Assembly: GCA_963716085.1 (NCBI GenBank)
Contig: OY970288.1
Coordinates: forward strand, 682,001 to 746,000
Source: Persicitalea sp963716085
GTDB taxonomy: Bacteria; Bacteroidota; Bacteroidia; Cytophagales; Spirosomataceae
Direction: 5' to 3'
DNA: 64,000 nt
A program made the position numbers and the translations under genes. The notes under the pieces are model-generated. The model ran no database searches. It saw only the letters and a list, made by a program, of their open reading frames with translations, and was not told where the DNA came from. Shown here piece by piece: positions 33,420-41,971 of the stretch; within the stretch, counting starts at the first letter, position 1; every line of letters begins with the position of its first letter.

Positions 33420-33427
33420 TATCTTTG
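33420..33427 (+). promoter_or_regulatory. -7 box for PBP1a gene
   Basis: TATCTTTG matches TAnnTTTG exactly, 18 bases after the upstream stop codon. Transcription would start at about 33432-33436, just before the long hairpin at 33440-33513. Confidence 0.55.
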
Positions 33428-33439
33428 CCATGCTAATTT

Positions 33440-33513
33440 TGAATGAGTGAATGAGTGAATGATAGAATAGGCAATCCCGCTTTTATTCTATCATTCACAT
33501 ATTCACTCATTCT
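33440..33513. repeat. 30-bp-arm inverted octamer array before PBP1a
   Basis: The left arm at 33440-33469 contains GAATGAGT, GAATGAGT and GAATGATA; the right arm at 33484-33513 is its reverse complement with about two mismatches; the loop is 14 bases. The ATG at 33530 lies 16 bases after it. In RNA it would be a very stable 5' hairpin. Confidence 0.9.
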
Positions 33514-33529
33514 ATCATTGAAATTCAAG

Positions 33530-35827
33530 ATGTTAGAATTAAAATCCGGTAAGTACAAAAAAGCAATCAAGCGGTTGTGGCTATATGCGGCGGCGGGTGT
33601 GGGGTTGTTCGTATTATACATTGTGGCGGTCAGCTTCAATTTTTTCTGGTTATTTGGGCCAATGCCCGACCTGAAAACGCTGGAGAACCCCAAGAGCGAA
33701 GTGGCCTCCGAATTGATTTCGGAAGATGGCAAATCCATTGGCAAATTCTTTTTCGAGAACCGCGCGCCCGTGGAGTTCGACCAGGTGTCGCCCAACCTGG
33801 TGAAAGCGCTGCTGGCGACCGAAGACGCCCGTTTTGTCAAGCACTCGGGGATCGACCTGCGCTCACTGTTTCGGGTGGCGAAGGGCGTGGTCACGGGTCA
33901 TTCCGGCTCGGGTGGCGGTAGCACACTCACGCAGCAGGTGGCCAAAAATTTATTTCAGACGCGCTCGGAGAAGTACTCGGGGGCTTTAGGCAAGGTGCCG
34001 CTGGTGCGCACGATCATCGTCAAGACCAAGGAATGGATTCTTTCCGTGATTTTGGAAAGAAAATACACCAAGCGGGAAATCATGATGATGTACCTCAACA
34101 CCGTGTCGTTTGGTAACAACACCTACGGCCTGAAAGTGGCGGCACGGACGTACTTCAATAAGGATACCTGGGACCTCGACGTCCACGAAGCGGCTCTGCT
34201 GGTAGGAATGTTGCAAAACCCTTCGCTCTACAATCCCCGGCGCTTTCCTGAAAACGTCCTCAATCGCCGCAACACGGTGCTGGATCAAATGCAGAAATAT
34301 GGCTTCGTTTCGGCGGAAAAATATGCTTCCTATCGCGATAAACCGCTCAGTCTGAACTTCACCATCGAAAGCCACAACACGGGAACTGCACCCTACTTCC
34401 GCGAGTCTATGCGGGGTTATTTGAAAGAATGGGTGAATCAGTACAACGACGACAACGGCACCGACTACGATCTCTACACCAGCGGTCTGCGGATTTACAC
34501 GACCATTGATTCTCGTATGCAAAGCTATATGGAAGCCGCCATCCAGGAACACATGAAAACGCAGCAAAAGCTCTTCTTTGAACACTGGAAGGGCCGCAAC
34601 CCCTGGATCGATATGAATGGCAGGGAAATCGAAGGCTTCGTGGAGCGGGCCGTTCGCGTGTCGCAGCGCTTCAAGCAGCTAAAATCGGAAGTGGGGGAAG
34701 AGGAAGCCTGGAAAATCATGCGCACGCCCTACAAAATGAAGGTGTTCAGCTACGAAGGCGAGAAGACCATGACGATGAGTCCGATCGACTCCATCAAATA
34801 CTACAAGCACTTCCTGCACACAGGTATGGTGTCCACCGATCCGCGCAACGGTCACGTAAAAGCCTGGGTGGGCGGCGTAGACTTCAAGTACTTCAAGTAC
34901 GACCATGTGCGTCAGGGATCCCGTCAGCCGGGTTCTACTTTCAAGCCATTTGTCTATGTCTCGGCCCTCGACCGCAACTTCCTCACGCCCTGCGACCATG
35001 TTGTGGACCGCCCCGTCACTTTCACCTCCGCCGACGGCGTGCCGGGTGGCTGGACGCCCAAAAACGCCAACGGGCGCTATTCTTACGCTTCGCTTTCGCT
35101 GCGGCAGGCCATCGGGAAGTCCGTCAACTCGGTGAGCGCCCACCTTATGAAGCAGGTCAAGCCCCGCACGGTGGTGGACTACGCCCACAAGCTCGGCATT
35201 ACCAGCGAGTTGGACGCCAAGCCCGCCCTTTGTCTGGGCGTAAGCGACGTGTCGGTGTACGAAATGGTGGGTGCTTACTGCACCTTTGCCAACACGGGCC
35301 ATCGTACCGAACCGATGACGGTGCTGCGCATCGAAGATCGTTTTGGCAATCTTCTGCAAGAGTTTTTCCCAAAAGCCAACCAGCAACTGAGCGAGAACAT
35401 GGCCTACACGATGGTCTACCTTATGCGCGGGGCCGTGGAAGATCCCGGCGGTACGGCCGGACGACTGCGCAGCTACGGCGTGACCGACGGCAACGAGATC
35501 GCTGCCAAAACGGGCACCACCTCCAACTACTCCGACGGCTGGTTCATGGGCATGACCTCCAACCTGGTCACGGGCATCTGGGTCGGCGGCGAGGACCGCA
35601 GTACCCACTTCCGCAACATTACCTACGGGCAGGGCGGCCGCATCGCGCTGCCCGCCTGGGGCCTGTACATGCAGAAAATCTACGCCGACCCCACGCTGGT
35701 ACAGTACCGCAAGAGCAAATTCGAAAAGCCCGTCAACTTCCGCCTCGACTGCGGCACGATGTACACCGATAGCAGCAACACCTATGTCCCGCCGTCGCTG
35801 TCGGATGACGAGGGGGTTCTTTTTTAA
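33530..35827 (+). CDS. penicillin-binding protein 1a (bifunctional murein synthase)
   Basis: A 765-residue class A PBP. There is one N-terminal membrane helix at about 20-42. The glycosyltransferase domain has EDARFVKHSGIDLRSL and GGGSTLTQQVAKNLF. The transpeptidase domain has the SxxK nucleophile in RQPGSTFKPF, SVNSVSAH (SxN) and AAKTGTTSNYSDGWF (KTG). It polymerises glycan strands and cross-links peptides. The start at 33530 is chosen over an in-frame ATG at 33455 inside the hairpin. The mature N-terminus reads LELKSGKYKKAIKRLW. Confidence 0.95.
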   Translation: MLELKSGKYKKAIKRLWLYAAAGVGLFVLYIVAVSFNFFWLFGPMPDLKTLENPKSEVASELISEDGKSIGKFFFENRAPVEFDQVSPNLVKALLATEDARFVKHSGIDLRSLFRVAKGVVTGHSGSGGGSTLTQQVAKNLFQTRSEKYSGALGKVPLVRTIIVKTKEWILSVILERKYTKREIMMMYLNTVSFGNNTYGLKVAARTYFNKDTWDLDVHEAALLVGMLQNPSLYNPRRFPENVLNRRNTVLDQMQKYGFVSAEKYASYRDKPLSLNFTIESHNTGTAPYFRESMRGYLKEWVNQYNDDNGTDYDLYTSGLRIYTTIDSRMQSYMEAAIQEHMKTQQKLFFEHWKGRNPWIDMNGREIEGFVERAVRVSQRFKQLKSEVGEEEAWKIMRTPYKMKVFSYEGEKTMTMSPIDSIKYYKHFLHTGMVSTDPRNGHVKAWVGGVDFKYFKYDHVRQGSRQPGSTFKPFVYVSALDRNFLTPCDHVVDRPVTFTSADGVPGGWTPKNANGRYSYASLSLRQAIGKSVNSVSAHLMKQVKPRTVVDYAHKLGITSELDAKPALCLGVSDVSVYEMVGAYCTFANTGHRTEPMTVLRIEDRFGNLLQEFFPKANQQLSENMAYTMVYLMRGAVEDPGGTAGRLRSYGVTDGNEIAAKTGTTSNYSDGWFMGMTSNLVTGIWVGGEDRSTHFRNITYGQGGRIALPAWGLYMQKIYADPTLVQYRKSKFEKPVNFRLDCGTMYTDSSNTYVPPSLSDDEGVLF

Positions 35828-35828
35828 A

Positions 35829-35925
35829 AAAAGGAGGAAAGCAGGAAGGAGGAAAGGAAAAAAGGAATTCGACGAATACCTTCTTCTTTCCTCCCTTCCT
35901 GCTTTCCTCCCTTCCTCCTTTAAAA
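35829..35925. repeat. inverted GGAGGAAAG-type array between PBP1a and glycerate kinase
   Basis: A purine-rich arm of GGAGGAAAGCAGGAAGGAGG type is followed by a pyrimidine-rich arm where CTTTCCTC, CCTTCCTG, CTTTCCTC, CCTTCCTC form octamers with a 16-base super-period. The arms are imperfect complements. The right arm ends just before the TTG start of the glycerate kinase gene. Confidence 0.75.
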
Positions 35926-35926
35926 T

Positions 35927-37060
35927 TTGAAAATCCTCCTCGCTCCCGACAAATTCCGTGGCTCACTGGAAGCGGACGAGGTCTGCGCGGCGATGGCGGC
36001 GGGGGTGCGGCTGGCTTTTCCCGAGGCTGAGGTAGTTTCTATTCCGCTGGCGGATGGAGGGGAGGGTTTTGCCAAAGCACTCACGCTCAATTCGGGAGGA
36101 GAATTGGTTCCGGTTTCGGTGCAAGATCCGCTGGGGCGTCCCATTCAAGCCACGTATGGCCTTTCGGCTGATTCTAAAACAGCCTTTATCGAGATGTCCG
36201 TCGCTTCCGGGCTGGCGCTGCTCGCCGAAACCGAGCGTGACCCGACGCTGACTTCCTCCTACGGTACCGGACTACTCATCGCCGATACTTTGGCGCGAGG
36301 CGTCGAGGCCATTATTTTGGGGATTGGCGGGAGTGCCACCAACGATGGTGGGGCGGGCCTGGCCGCAGCCTTGGGTTTTCGTTTTTTTGATAAAGACGAA
36401 AAAGAGATTTCTCCCACGGGTGGTAATTTGTCTGATATTCAACGAGTTGATTCCTTTAATGTTCATCCTAAACTAGCAGACACAAAAGTCATCGTAGCCT
36501 GCGACGTGACAAATCCTCTGTACGGCAAAACGGGAGCCGCTCACATTTACGGCCCACAAAAAGGTGCTTCACCGGAGCAGATCGAATTGCTGGATAAGGG
36601 TCTGCGCCATCTTGCCGAAATAGCCACCGAAACTTTTGGGCGCGACGTCAGTCAAACGCCGGGGGCAGGTGCGGCGGGCGGGGTAGGGGCGGGGGCCTTA
36701 TGGTTTCTGAACGCCACGCTCGAATCCGGCGCGGCCATCGTTTTTGCCCAAACCCACCTGGATGAGCAAATTAGTAATGCCGATCTAGTCATAACGGGCG
36801 AAGGGAAAATGGACGAACAGACGCTTAGCGGCAAGTTGGTACTCGGCGTAGCCGACAGGTGCGCCCGGTACAAAGTTCCCCTGGTGGCCATCTGCGGAAC
36901 CCTGGCCCTCTCCGCCGAACAACTCAAAGAAACGAACATCACCTGCGCCATCTCGGTCATCGACCGCCCAATTCCGCTGGAAGTGGCTCAGGGAGAAGCC
37001 TTCGCCTTGGTTCGGCAAACAACTTTCAACCTGGTACGGTTGTTTTTTAGTGGAAAGTGA
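35927..37060 (+). CDS. garK: glycerate kinase (type 2)
   Basis: A 377-residue protein, the usual GarK/GlxK length: KILLAPDKFRGSLEADEV at the start, PLADGGEGFAKAL, the glycine-rich LGIGGSATNDGGAGLAAALG at about 125-145, and VITGEGKMDEQTLSGK near the C-terminus. It phosphorylates glycerate with ATP to 2- or 3-phosphoglycerate. The start codon is TTG at 35927, directly after a polypyrimidine microrepeat arm. It is followed by uvrC in the same direction, 75 bases on. Confidence 0.92.
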   Translation: MKILLAPDKFRGSLEADEVCAAMAAGVRLAFPEAEVVSIPLADGGEGFAKALTLNSGGELVPVSVQDPLGRPIQATYGLSADSKTAFIEMSVASGLALLAETERDPTLTSSYGTGLLIADTLARGVEAIILGIGGSATNDGGAGLAAALGFRFFDKDEKEISPTGGNLSDIQRVDSFNVHPKLADTKVIVACDVTNPLYGKTGAAHIYGPQKGASPEQIELLDKGLRHLAEIATETFGRDVSQTPGAGAAGGVGAGALWFLNATLESGAAIVFAQTHLDEQISNADLVITGEGKMDEQTLSGKLVLGVADRCARYKVPLVAICGTLALSAEQLKETNITCAISVIDRPIPLEVAQGEAFALVRQTTFNLVRLFFSGK

Positions 37061-37098
37061 AAAAGTCTGTGTTGTGGCTATTGAAGCTGAATATCAGA

Positions 37099-37133
37099 AC
37101 TCTAAACTCTAAACATTAAACTCTCCACTAAAC
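37099..37133 (+). repeat. heptamer array ACTCTAA x5
   Basis: Five seven-base units in register: ACTCTAA, ACTCTAA, ACATTAA, ACTCTCC, ACTAAAC. It ends two bases before the TTG start of uvrC. Confidence 0.75.
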
Positions 37134-37135
37134 AA

Positions 37136-38947
37136 TTGCCAAAATTCGATTCCAAAACTGAACTTGCCCGCGTGCCGCACGAGCCGGGGGTGTACCGCTA
37201 CTTCGACGAGAAGGATGATGTGATCTATGTCGGTAAGGCCAAGGACTTACGCAATCGGGTGGGGAGTTATTTTGCCAAATCTAACCAGCACGACCGCAAG
37301 ACCAAACGGCTTGTGAGCCAAATCCGTCGGCTGGAATTCACCATCGTTCCTACCGAGTGGGACGCGCTGCTGCTGGAAAGCCAGCTCATCAAGCGGTTCC
37401 AGCCCAAGTACAACATCCTGCTGCGCGATGACAAGACGTACCCCTTCATCTGCATTACCCATGAGCCTTTTCCCCGCGTGATCACCGTCCGGCGGGTGGA
37501 CCGCCGGCTGGGAACGTACTTCGGCCCGTTTGCCAACTCTCGGGCCATGTACGCCCTGCTGGATATGTTCCGGGAGCTTTACACGATCCGCTCTTGCCAC
37601 CTGAACCTTACGCCCGAAAATATCGAGGCGGAGAAGTTCAAGGTATGTCTGGAATTCCACCTCGGCAACTGCAAAGGCCCCTGCGAAGGACGCCAGCCCA
37701 TGGCGGAATACGACGCCGAGATCGACCAGATCACCCACATCATGAAGGGGAACCTGGCCGTACCGCAGCAGTATTTTAAGGAGCAGATGCTGGAAGCCGC
37801 CGAAAAAATGGCCTTCGAGCAAGCCCACGAGTGGAAGACCAAAATCCAATTACTGGACAATTTCCAGAGCAAGGCCACGGTCGTCAACCCGCGCGTCGGC
37901 GATGTGGATGTGCTGACGGTCATCTCGGACGAAGAAGCCGCCTATCTCAATTACATGAAGGTCAAGAATGGCTACGTGGTCGCCACGCAGACGTTCGACA
38001 TTAAGAAGCAACTCGAAGAAAAGGACGAGGACATCCTGGCGATGCTGATTCTGGAAATGCACGAAAAGTACGGCTCCGACGCCAAGGAGCTTATTTCCAA
38101 CATTACGCCTGATCTCGATATGAAGATCAACATCGTGATTCCGCAGATTGGCGACAAGAAAAAGCTACTGGACATGTCGATGAAGAACGTCATGTTCTTC
38201 CGCCGCGAGAAGGCCGAACGCCGGGCCGTGGAAAATTCCGCCGCGACCTCCAAGAAAGACCGCGTCCTGATCAAGCTCAAAGCTGATCTCCAACTCAAAA
38301 CCCTGCCCCGGCACATCGAATGTTTCGATAACTCCAACATCCAGGGTACCAACCCCGTGGCGGCGATGGTGTGCTTCAAGGATGGCCGACCTTCAAAAAA
38401 GGATTACCGCCACTACACCATCAAAACCGTCGTGGGGGCCAATGACTTCGCCTCCATGAAGGAAGTGGTGGGCCGACGCTACGCCCGCTTGCTCAACGAA
38501 GAATCGCCACTGCCCGATCTGATCGTGGTCGATGGCGGCAAGGGTCAGCTCAGCGCTGCCGTGGACGCCCTCAAAGAATTGGGCATCTACGGCAAAGTAC
38601 CCATCATTGGCATCGCCAAGCGGCTGGAAGAAATCTACTTCCCCGGCGACTCGCTGCCGCTTTACATCGACAAGAAATCGGAATCGCTGAAACTCATTCA
38701 ACAAACCCGCGACGAAGCCCACCGCTTCGCCATCAGCTACCACCGCGACAAGCGCAGCCGGGGCAGCCTGGTGAGCGAACTGGAAAACGTGGAGGGAATC
38801 GGCAAGAAAACCGCCTCCGTGCTGTTGAAGCATTTCAAAGGCATCAAGGCCATTCGCGAAAGCACAGCGGAACAGTTGGCCGAGGTCGTCGGGCCGGATA
38901 AGGCCAAGAAAGTGAAGGCGTATTTTGGCAAGAGGTTGGTGAAGTGA
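37136..38947 (+). CDS. uvrC: excinuclease ABC subunit C
   Basis: A 603-residue protein. The N-terminal GIY-YIG nuclease domain has GVYRYFDEKDDVIYVGKAKD. A UVR-like helical region follows (EQMLEAAEKMAFEQAHEWK). The RNase H-like nuclease domain has IECFDNSNIQGT and LPDLIVVDGGKGQL, and the C-terminal helix-hairpin-helix pair is VEGIGKKTASVLLKHF. UvrC makes both incisions in nucleotide excision repair. The start codon is TTG at 37136; no ATG precedes the conserved N-terminus. Confidence 0.97.
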   Translation: MPKFDSKTELARVPHEPGVYRYFDEKDDVIYVGKAKDLRNRVGSYFAKSNQHDRKTKRLVSQIRRLEFTIVPTEWDALLLESQLIKRFQPKYNILLRDDKTYPFICITHEPFPRVITVRRVDRRLGTYFGPFANSRAMYALLDMFRELYTIRSCHLNLTPENIEAEKFKVCLEFHLGNCKGPCEGRQPMAEYDAEIDQITHIMKGNLAVPQQYFKEQMLEAAEKMAFEQAHEWKTKIQLLDNFQSKATVVNPRVGDVDVLTVISDEEAAYLNYMKVKNGYVVATQTFDIKKQLEEKDEDILAMLILEMHEKYGSDAKELISNITPDLDMKINIVIPQIGDKKKLLDMSMKNVMFFRREKAERRAVENSAATSKKDRVLIKLKADLQLKTLPRHIECFDNSNIQGTNPVAAMVCFKDGRPSKKDYRHYTIKTVVGANDFASMKEVVGRRYARLLNEESPLPDLIVVDGGKGQLSAAVDALKELGIYGKVPIIGIAKRLEEIYFPGDSLPLYIDKKSESLKLIQQTRDEAHRFAISYHRDKRSRGSLVSELENVEGIGKKTASVLLKHFKGIKAIRESTAEQLAEVVGPDKAKKVKAYFGKRLVK

Positions 38948-39037
38948 TTTCGTTTGGGGGTAATTCCAACCTTTTTGGGAGCGGGTGGGTCTGTCACACA
39001 AACCAATCTTACTTCTAGACCAAAACCATTGATTCTT

Positions 39038-39562
39038 ATGAAAAAGCTAATCTCGCTCCCTCTCCTGGTCTTTCTGGCCTTTGCCTGCACCAAGGACAGA
39101 ACTTCAACTATTGAAGTCGAACCCAAACCTGCTGAGAAGAAAAAATGTGCTGCCAGCGGAAATTACGCCAAGACAGTCGATGAATCCGCCAAACGCATTG
39201 TCGGCACCTGGAAACTAACCGTAGCTGCCAATGGCTGGGCAATTGACTCCATGCCCGAAGAGCAAAGGCTAGTTTTCAAAGCCGACGGCACGTGCACAGT
39301 CATCAAAAAGAATTTGACCTACGCCCCCGTAAAATACTCGATAGGACTGCTTGACTTGGAGGCCCCTTCTCCGATAACCGGTGTATCAGGCACGATGCCC
39401 ATGCTGACGGTGAACGACAGCCCAAGGGGCAGCCGGGATTACTTTCCCGTGGGAAAATCAATTCTCATTATCTGCCAAGATGAAATGATCCTGGATTATG
39501 GAATTGGAAAGTATGCCGATGCCAATGTGCTTACTTACAAACGCGAGTCCGATGCTCAGTGA
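39038..39562 (+). CDS. lipocalin-like lipoprotein, unknown function (paralogue 1)
   Basis: A 174-residue lipoprotein: signal and lipobox in LISLPLLVFLAFAC at residues 4-17. The mature part has AKRIVGTWKLTVAANGW, LVFKADGTCTVIKK and ILIICQDEMILDYGIGKYA, the beta-barrel-like pattern of Bacteroidota lipocalin-like lipoproteins. It shares IVGTWKL, GW, the F-x-x-x-G-x-C strand and the EM-x-LDYG-x-G ending with the product of 40578-41066. Function unknown. The ATG at 39038 replaces a longer frame whose N-terminus is not signal-like. Confidence 0.72.
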   Translation: MKKLISLPLLVFLAFACTKDRTSTIEVEPKPAEKKKCAASGNYAKTVDESAKRIVGTWKLTVAANGWAIDSMPEEQRLVFKADGTCTVIKKNLTYAPVKYSIGLLDLEAPSPITGVSGTMPMLTVNDSPRGSRDYFPVGKSILIICQDEMILDYGIGKYADANVLTYKRESDAQ

Positions 39563-39636
39563 ACTACATCTTTGTATTTTTCATAGCTAGATAATGCTAT
39601 TTCTCACATTAGAATAATATAAACGTTTACGAAAGT

Positions 39637-40581
39637 ATGAAGGCATCAAAGTTGATTCTGACCGTTTTTGTATTGATAATCTCAACAAATCATAACCGAA
39701 AAGCTATTGAAATCGACCAGACAGTAAACGCTGTAATTGGCGACGTTAGCTTTGTAGAAACTTTTGGAATTCAGCCTACTACCAAAGCGGATGAAGATGT
39801 GAGAATTCAAACTCATTTGCAGTATGTCGAGAGAAAACTGAGGAATAGAGATATCTCAGATTTGACAAATGAACAACAGGAAAGTAGACTCAAAATACTT
39901 GACTTGCTTTGTAAGTATTCAACCGCAGGGGTTTTCCCAAGAAACTACGATTATCCAGACCGTAGAACACCCTGTTTTATTGACAAAGAACATAGAATTT
40001 GTGCCGTTGGATACTTAATCGAACAAACTGCCGGAAGAGAAATTGCACAAGAAATAAATTCAAAATATAAGTATGAATATTTATTGGCGATGAATGACCG
40101 GATAGTGGACGATTGGATCCAGTCGAGCGGACTAACTATGGAGGAGTGTGCTATGATACAACCTGCTTATGGACCTACCCTGGTTGAGAATAATATTCCA
40201 GCTGCTTACGGAGTCGCCTCGTCTGTAGTTATTGGCCTGAATTTATCATTAAACACGATCAATGGAATTCAAATATCTAAAATGTCAAACGATAAGACCA
40301 TTCCTACAGTAGGATTGGTAACGGGTGCGGGACAATTGACACTTGGTGCTTTGAATTATTCAAAAAGGCAAACAATTAGGGGTAGAAGTTATGTAAGTCC
40401 ATCACAAAGAAGTTTATCTTTAATAAATATTGGACTTGGAACTAGCACAATGGTACTAAGCAGTTGGAATTTGGTCAAAAACAGAAGACGAAAAGACAAA
40501 TCTTTATCTTGGAATGTTTTCAGCTTTCCAACCCAAAAACGCAAAATAGGACTTGGTTTCTGCTTAGTAAAACGGCTTTGA
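39637..40581 (+). CDS. AT-rich gene of unknown function, exported membrane-associated protein
   Basis: A 314-residue protein with an N-terminal hydrophobic signal (LILTVFVLIISTNH). The middle has a compact conserved-looking block, FPRNYDYPDRRTPCFIDKEHRICAVGYLIEQTAG (shown here only as FPRNYDYPDRRTPCF and ICAVGYLIEQT), at about residues 108-140. Two weak membrane segments follow at about 190-250. Similar blocks occur in unnamed Bacteroidota proteins. The DNA is clearly more AT-rich than its neighbours. It lies between two lipoprotein paralogues and its stop overlaps the start of the second, so it may have been inserted there (inference). Confidence 0.6.
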   Translation: MKASKLILTVFVLIISTNHNRKAIEIDQTVNAVIGDVSFVETFGIQPTTKADEDVRIQTHLQYVERKLRNRDISDLTNEQQESRLKILDLLCKYSTAGVFPRNYDYPDRRTPCFIDKEHRICAVGYLIEQTAGREIAQEINSKYKYEYLLAMNDRIVDDWIQSSGLTMEECAMIQPAYGPTLVENNIPAAYGVASSVVIGLNLSLNTINGIQISKMSNDKTIPTVGLVTGAGQLTLGALNYSKRQTIRGRSYVSPSQRSLSLINIGLGTSTMVLSSWNLVKNRRRKDKSLSWNVFSFPTQKRKIGLGFCLVKRL

Positions 40582-41066
40582 TACGAAATATAAAAAAGCT
40601 GATCCTGCTCCTACTGACCTTCGCTGTGATAGGTTGCTCGACCGACACAGCGTCTGTCGAAAAAAATGATTGCCGGGCCAGATACGACCATGTCGTTACC
40701 GTAGAACGGGCAGCAAAATATATCGTTGGTACGTGGAAATTGAATAAGGTAGATCATGGTTGGATTGCTGATCCGGCCCTGCCTGACGAAAAACTCATTT
40801 TTGAAAAAGAGGGTGTTTGCAAAATCATGAGGAACGGTGCGATAGCCGATACGATCAGTTATCTGGTGCAACCGCAGCCCAAACCAGATGTCTATCCCCT
40901 CGCGCCGACGGTATTAGTGACCAGCGACACGATTCGGGCGAATGATTTGCGGGGCGCAATAGGCAAGCCCGTCCTTTTCATTTGCGAATGGGAAATGCAG
41001 TTGGACTACGGCAATGGTTGGGGAGCTGCCTTCGATGGGTCGGTTTACACCTATCGACGCCAATAG
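40578..41066 (+). CDS. lipocalin-like lipoprotein (paralogue 2)
   Basis: A 162-residue lipoprotein. The most likely start is the TTG at 40578, which overlaps the preceding TGA and gives a basic N-terminus plus LILLLLTFAVIGC. A longer frame to 40464 reads through the upstream gene. The mature part has AAKYIVGTWKLNKVDHGW, LIFEKEGVCKIM and LFICEWEMQLDYGNGW, clearly related to the 39038-39562 product. Function unknown. Confidence 0.68.
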   Translation: MIRNIKKLILLLLTFAVIGCSTDTASVEKNDCRARYDHVVTVERAAKYIVGTWKLNKVDHGWIADPALPDEKLIFEKEGVCKIMRNGAIADTISYLVQPQPKPDVYPLAPTVLVTSDTIRANDLRGAIGKPVLFICEWEMQLDYGNGWGAAFDGSVYTYRRQ

Positions 41067-41148
41067 GACTGGGTATTATTATGGCAGAAGTATTTCCAGC
41101 TTTTTCAGGATAGAGCTATTTAAAAAATATACAGACAATAAGCGAATT

Positions 41149-41562
41149 ATGAAAAAGATACTCCTTACTGCTTTCCTCTTCGCAGGAATGATTTCCTGCA
41201 AGAAAAATGACCCCAAAACGGAAGTTTTAATAGAGAATATTCCCCTTTCGGCGGAAGTCTGGGCAGATGGCTGTGCTGAACTAGCCTCATTTGAGAACAA
41301 GTTCCGCATCAGCGGAATGTGCTGCGAGTATATTCTGCTTCCAGTGATTATGACCAATCGTCAAGGGGACTTCAAACTGAGTGCGAACCTTTATTCTTAC
41401 GATGGAGTGGGTGGGTACGCAGAAATACCGATTCGGGTAAGCGGAAACTTGTCGTCGACCGACACGACGCTTACTTTGCGATACGTCGCGGGCGGTCGGG
41501 AAAACACACTCACTTTGAAGCCTGGAAAGTCAATACTGAAATGCGATTGCGCCTGTTTCTAA
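41149..41562 (+). CDS. Cys-rich lipoprotein, tandem copy 1
   Basis: A 137-residue lipoprotein starting at 41149 (MKKILLTAFLFAGMISC; lipobox Cys at 17). The mature part holds WADGCAELASF, ISGMCCEYILLP and the terminal CDCACF. The same layout of cysteines (one, then CC, then CxCxC at the C-terminus) and the strand GNLSSTDTTLTLRYVAGG recur in the next gene, so the pair is a tandem duplication. The pattern suggests disulfides or metal binding (inference). Family not recognised. Confidence 0.68.
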   Translation: MKKILLTAFLFAGMISCKKNDPKTEVLIENIPLSAEVWADGCAELASFENKFRISGMCCEYILLPVIMTNRQGDFKLSANLYSYDGVGGYAEIPIRVSGNLSSTDTTLTLRYVAGGRENTLTLKPGKSILKCDCACF

Positions 41563-41581
41563 ACCCTTTAAGGTCAGTATC

Positions 41582-41971
41582 ATGAGAAAGATATTTCTTG
41601 CGTTTTACTTGCTTCAATTTTTGATGGGATGCGCGTCAAAAACCGCGCCTGATCCCCTGCCAGCAAAAGTTTGGTCATTCCAATGCGTGGAATTGGCTCC
41701 TTTTGGGGACGGTTATCGAATTACCGGAGTGTGTTGTGAGTATGTTTTGCTCCCCGCCTTGAAGTTCGATCAGAAGCGCTCTTTCAAAGTCAGGGGTAGC
41801 TACCATTCTTACACCGGAGCGGGCTTTTCCAATGTTCCCATTGATGTAAGTGGTGATCTGTCGCCGGATAACGAGACGCTGACTTTAAAGTACTCCGTAG
41901 GGGGGCAGGAGGCTATCTTCAAGCTAAAACCGGGAAATTCGACATTGTACTGTCTTTGCGGCTGTGATTGA
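41582..41971 (+). CDS. Cys-rich lipoprotein, tandem copy 2
   Basis: A 129-residue lipoprotein (lipobox LLQFLMGC). It matches the preceding product in FQCVELAPFGDGYRITG, VCCEYVLLP, SGDLSPDNETLTLKYSVGG and the C-terminal LYCLCGCD. It starts 20 bases after the stop of copy 1 and overlaps the next gene by eight bases, so the three genes are probably co-transcribed. Function unknown. Confidence 0.7.
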   Translation: MRKIFLAFYLLQFLMGCASKTAPDPLPAKVWSFQCVELAPFGDGYRITGVCCEYVLLPALKFDQKRSFKVRGSYHSYTGAGFSNVPIDVSGDLSPDNETLTLKYSVGGQEAIFKLKPGNSTLYCLCGCD

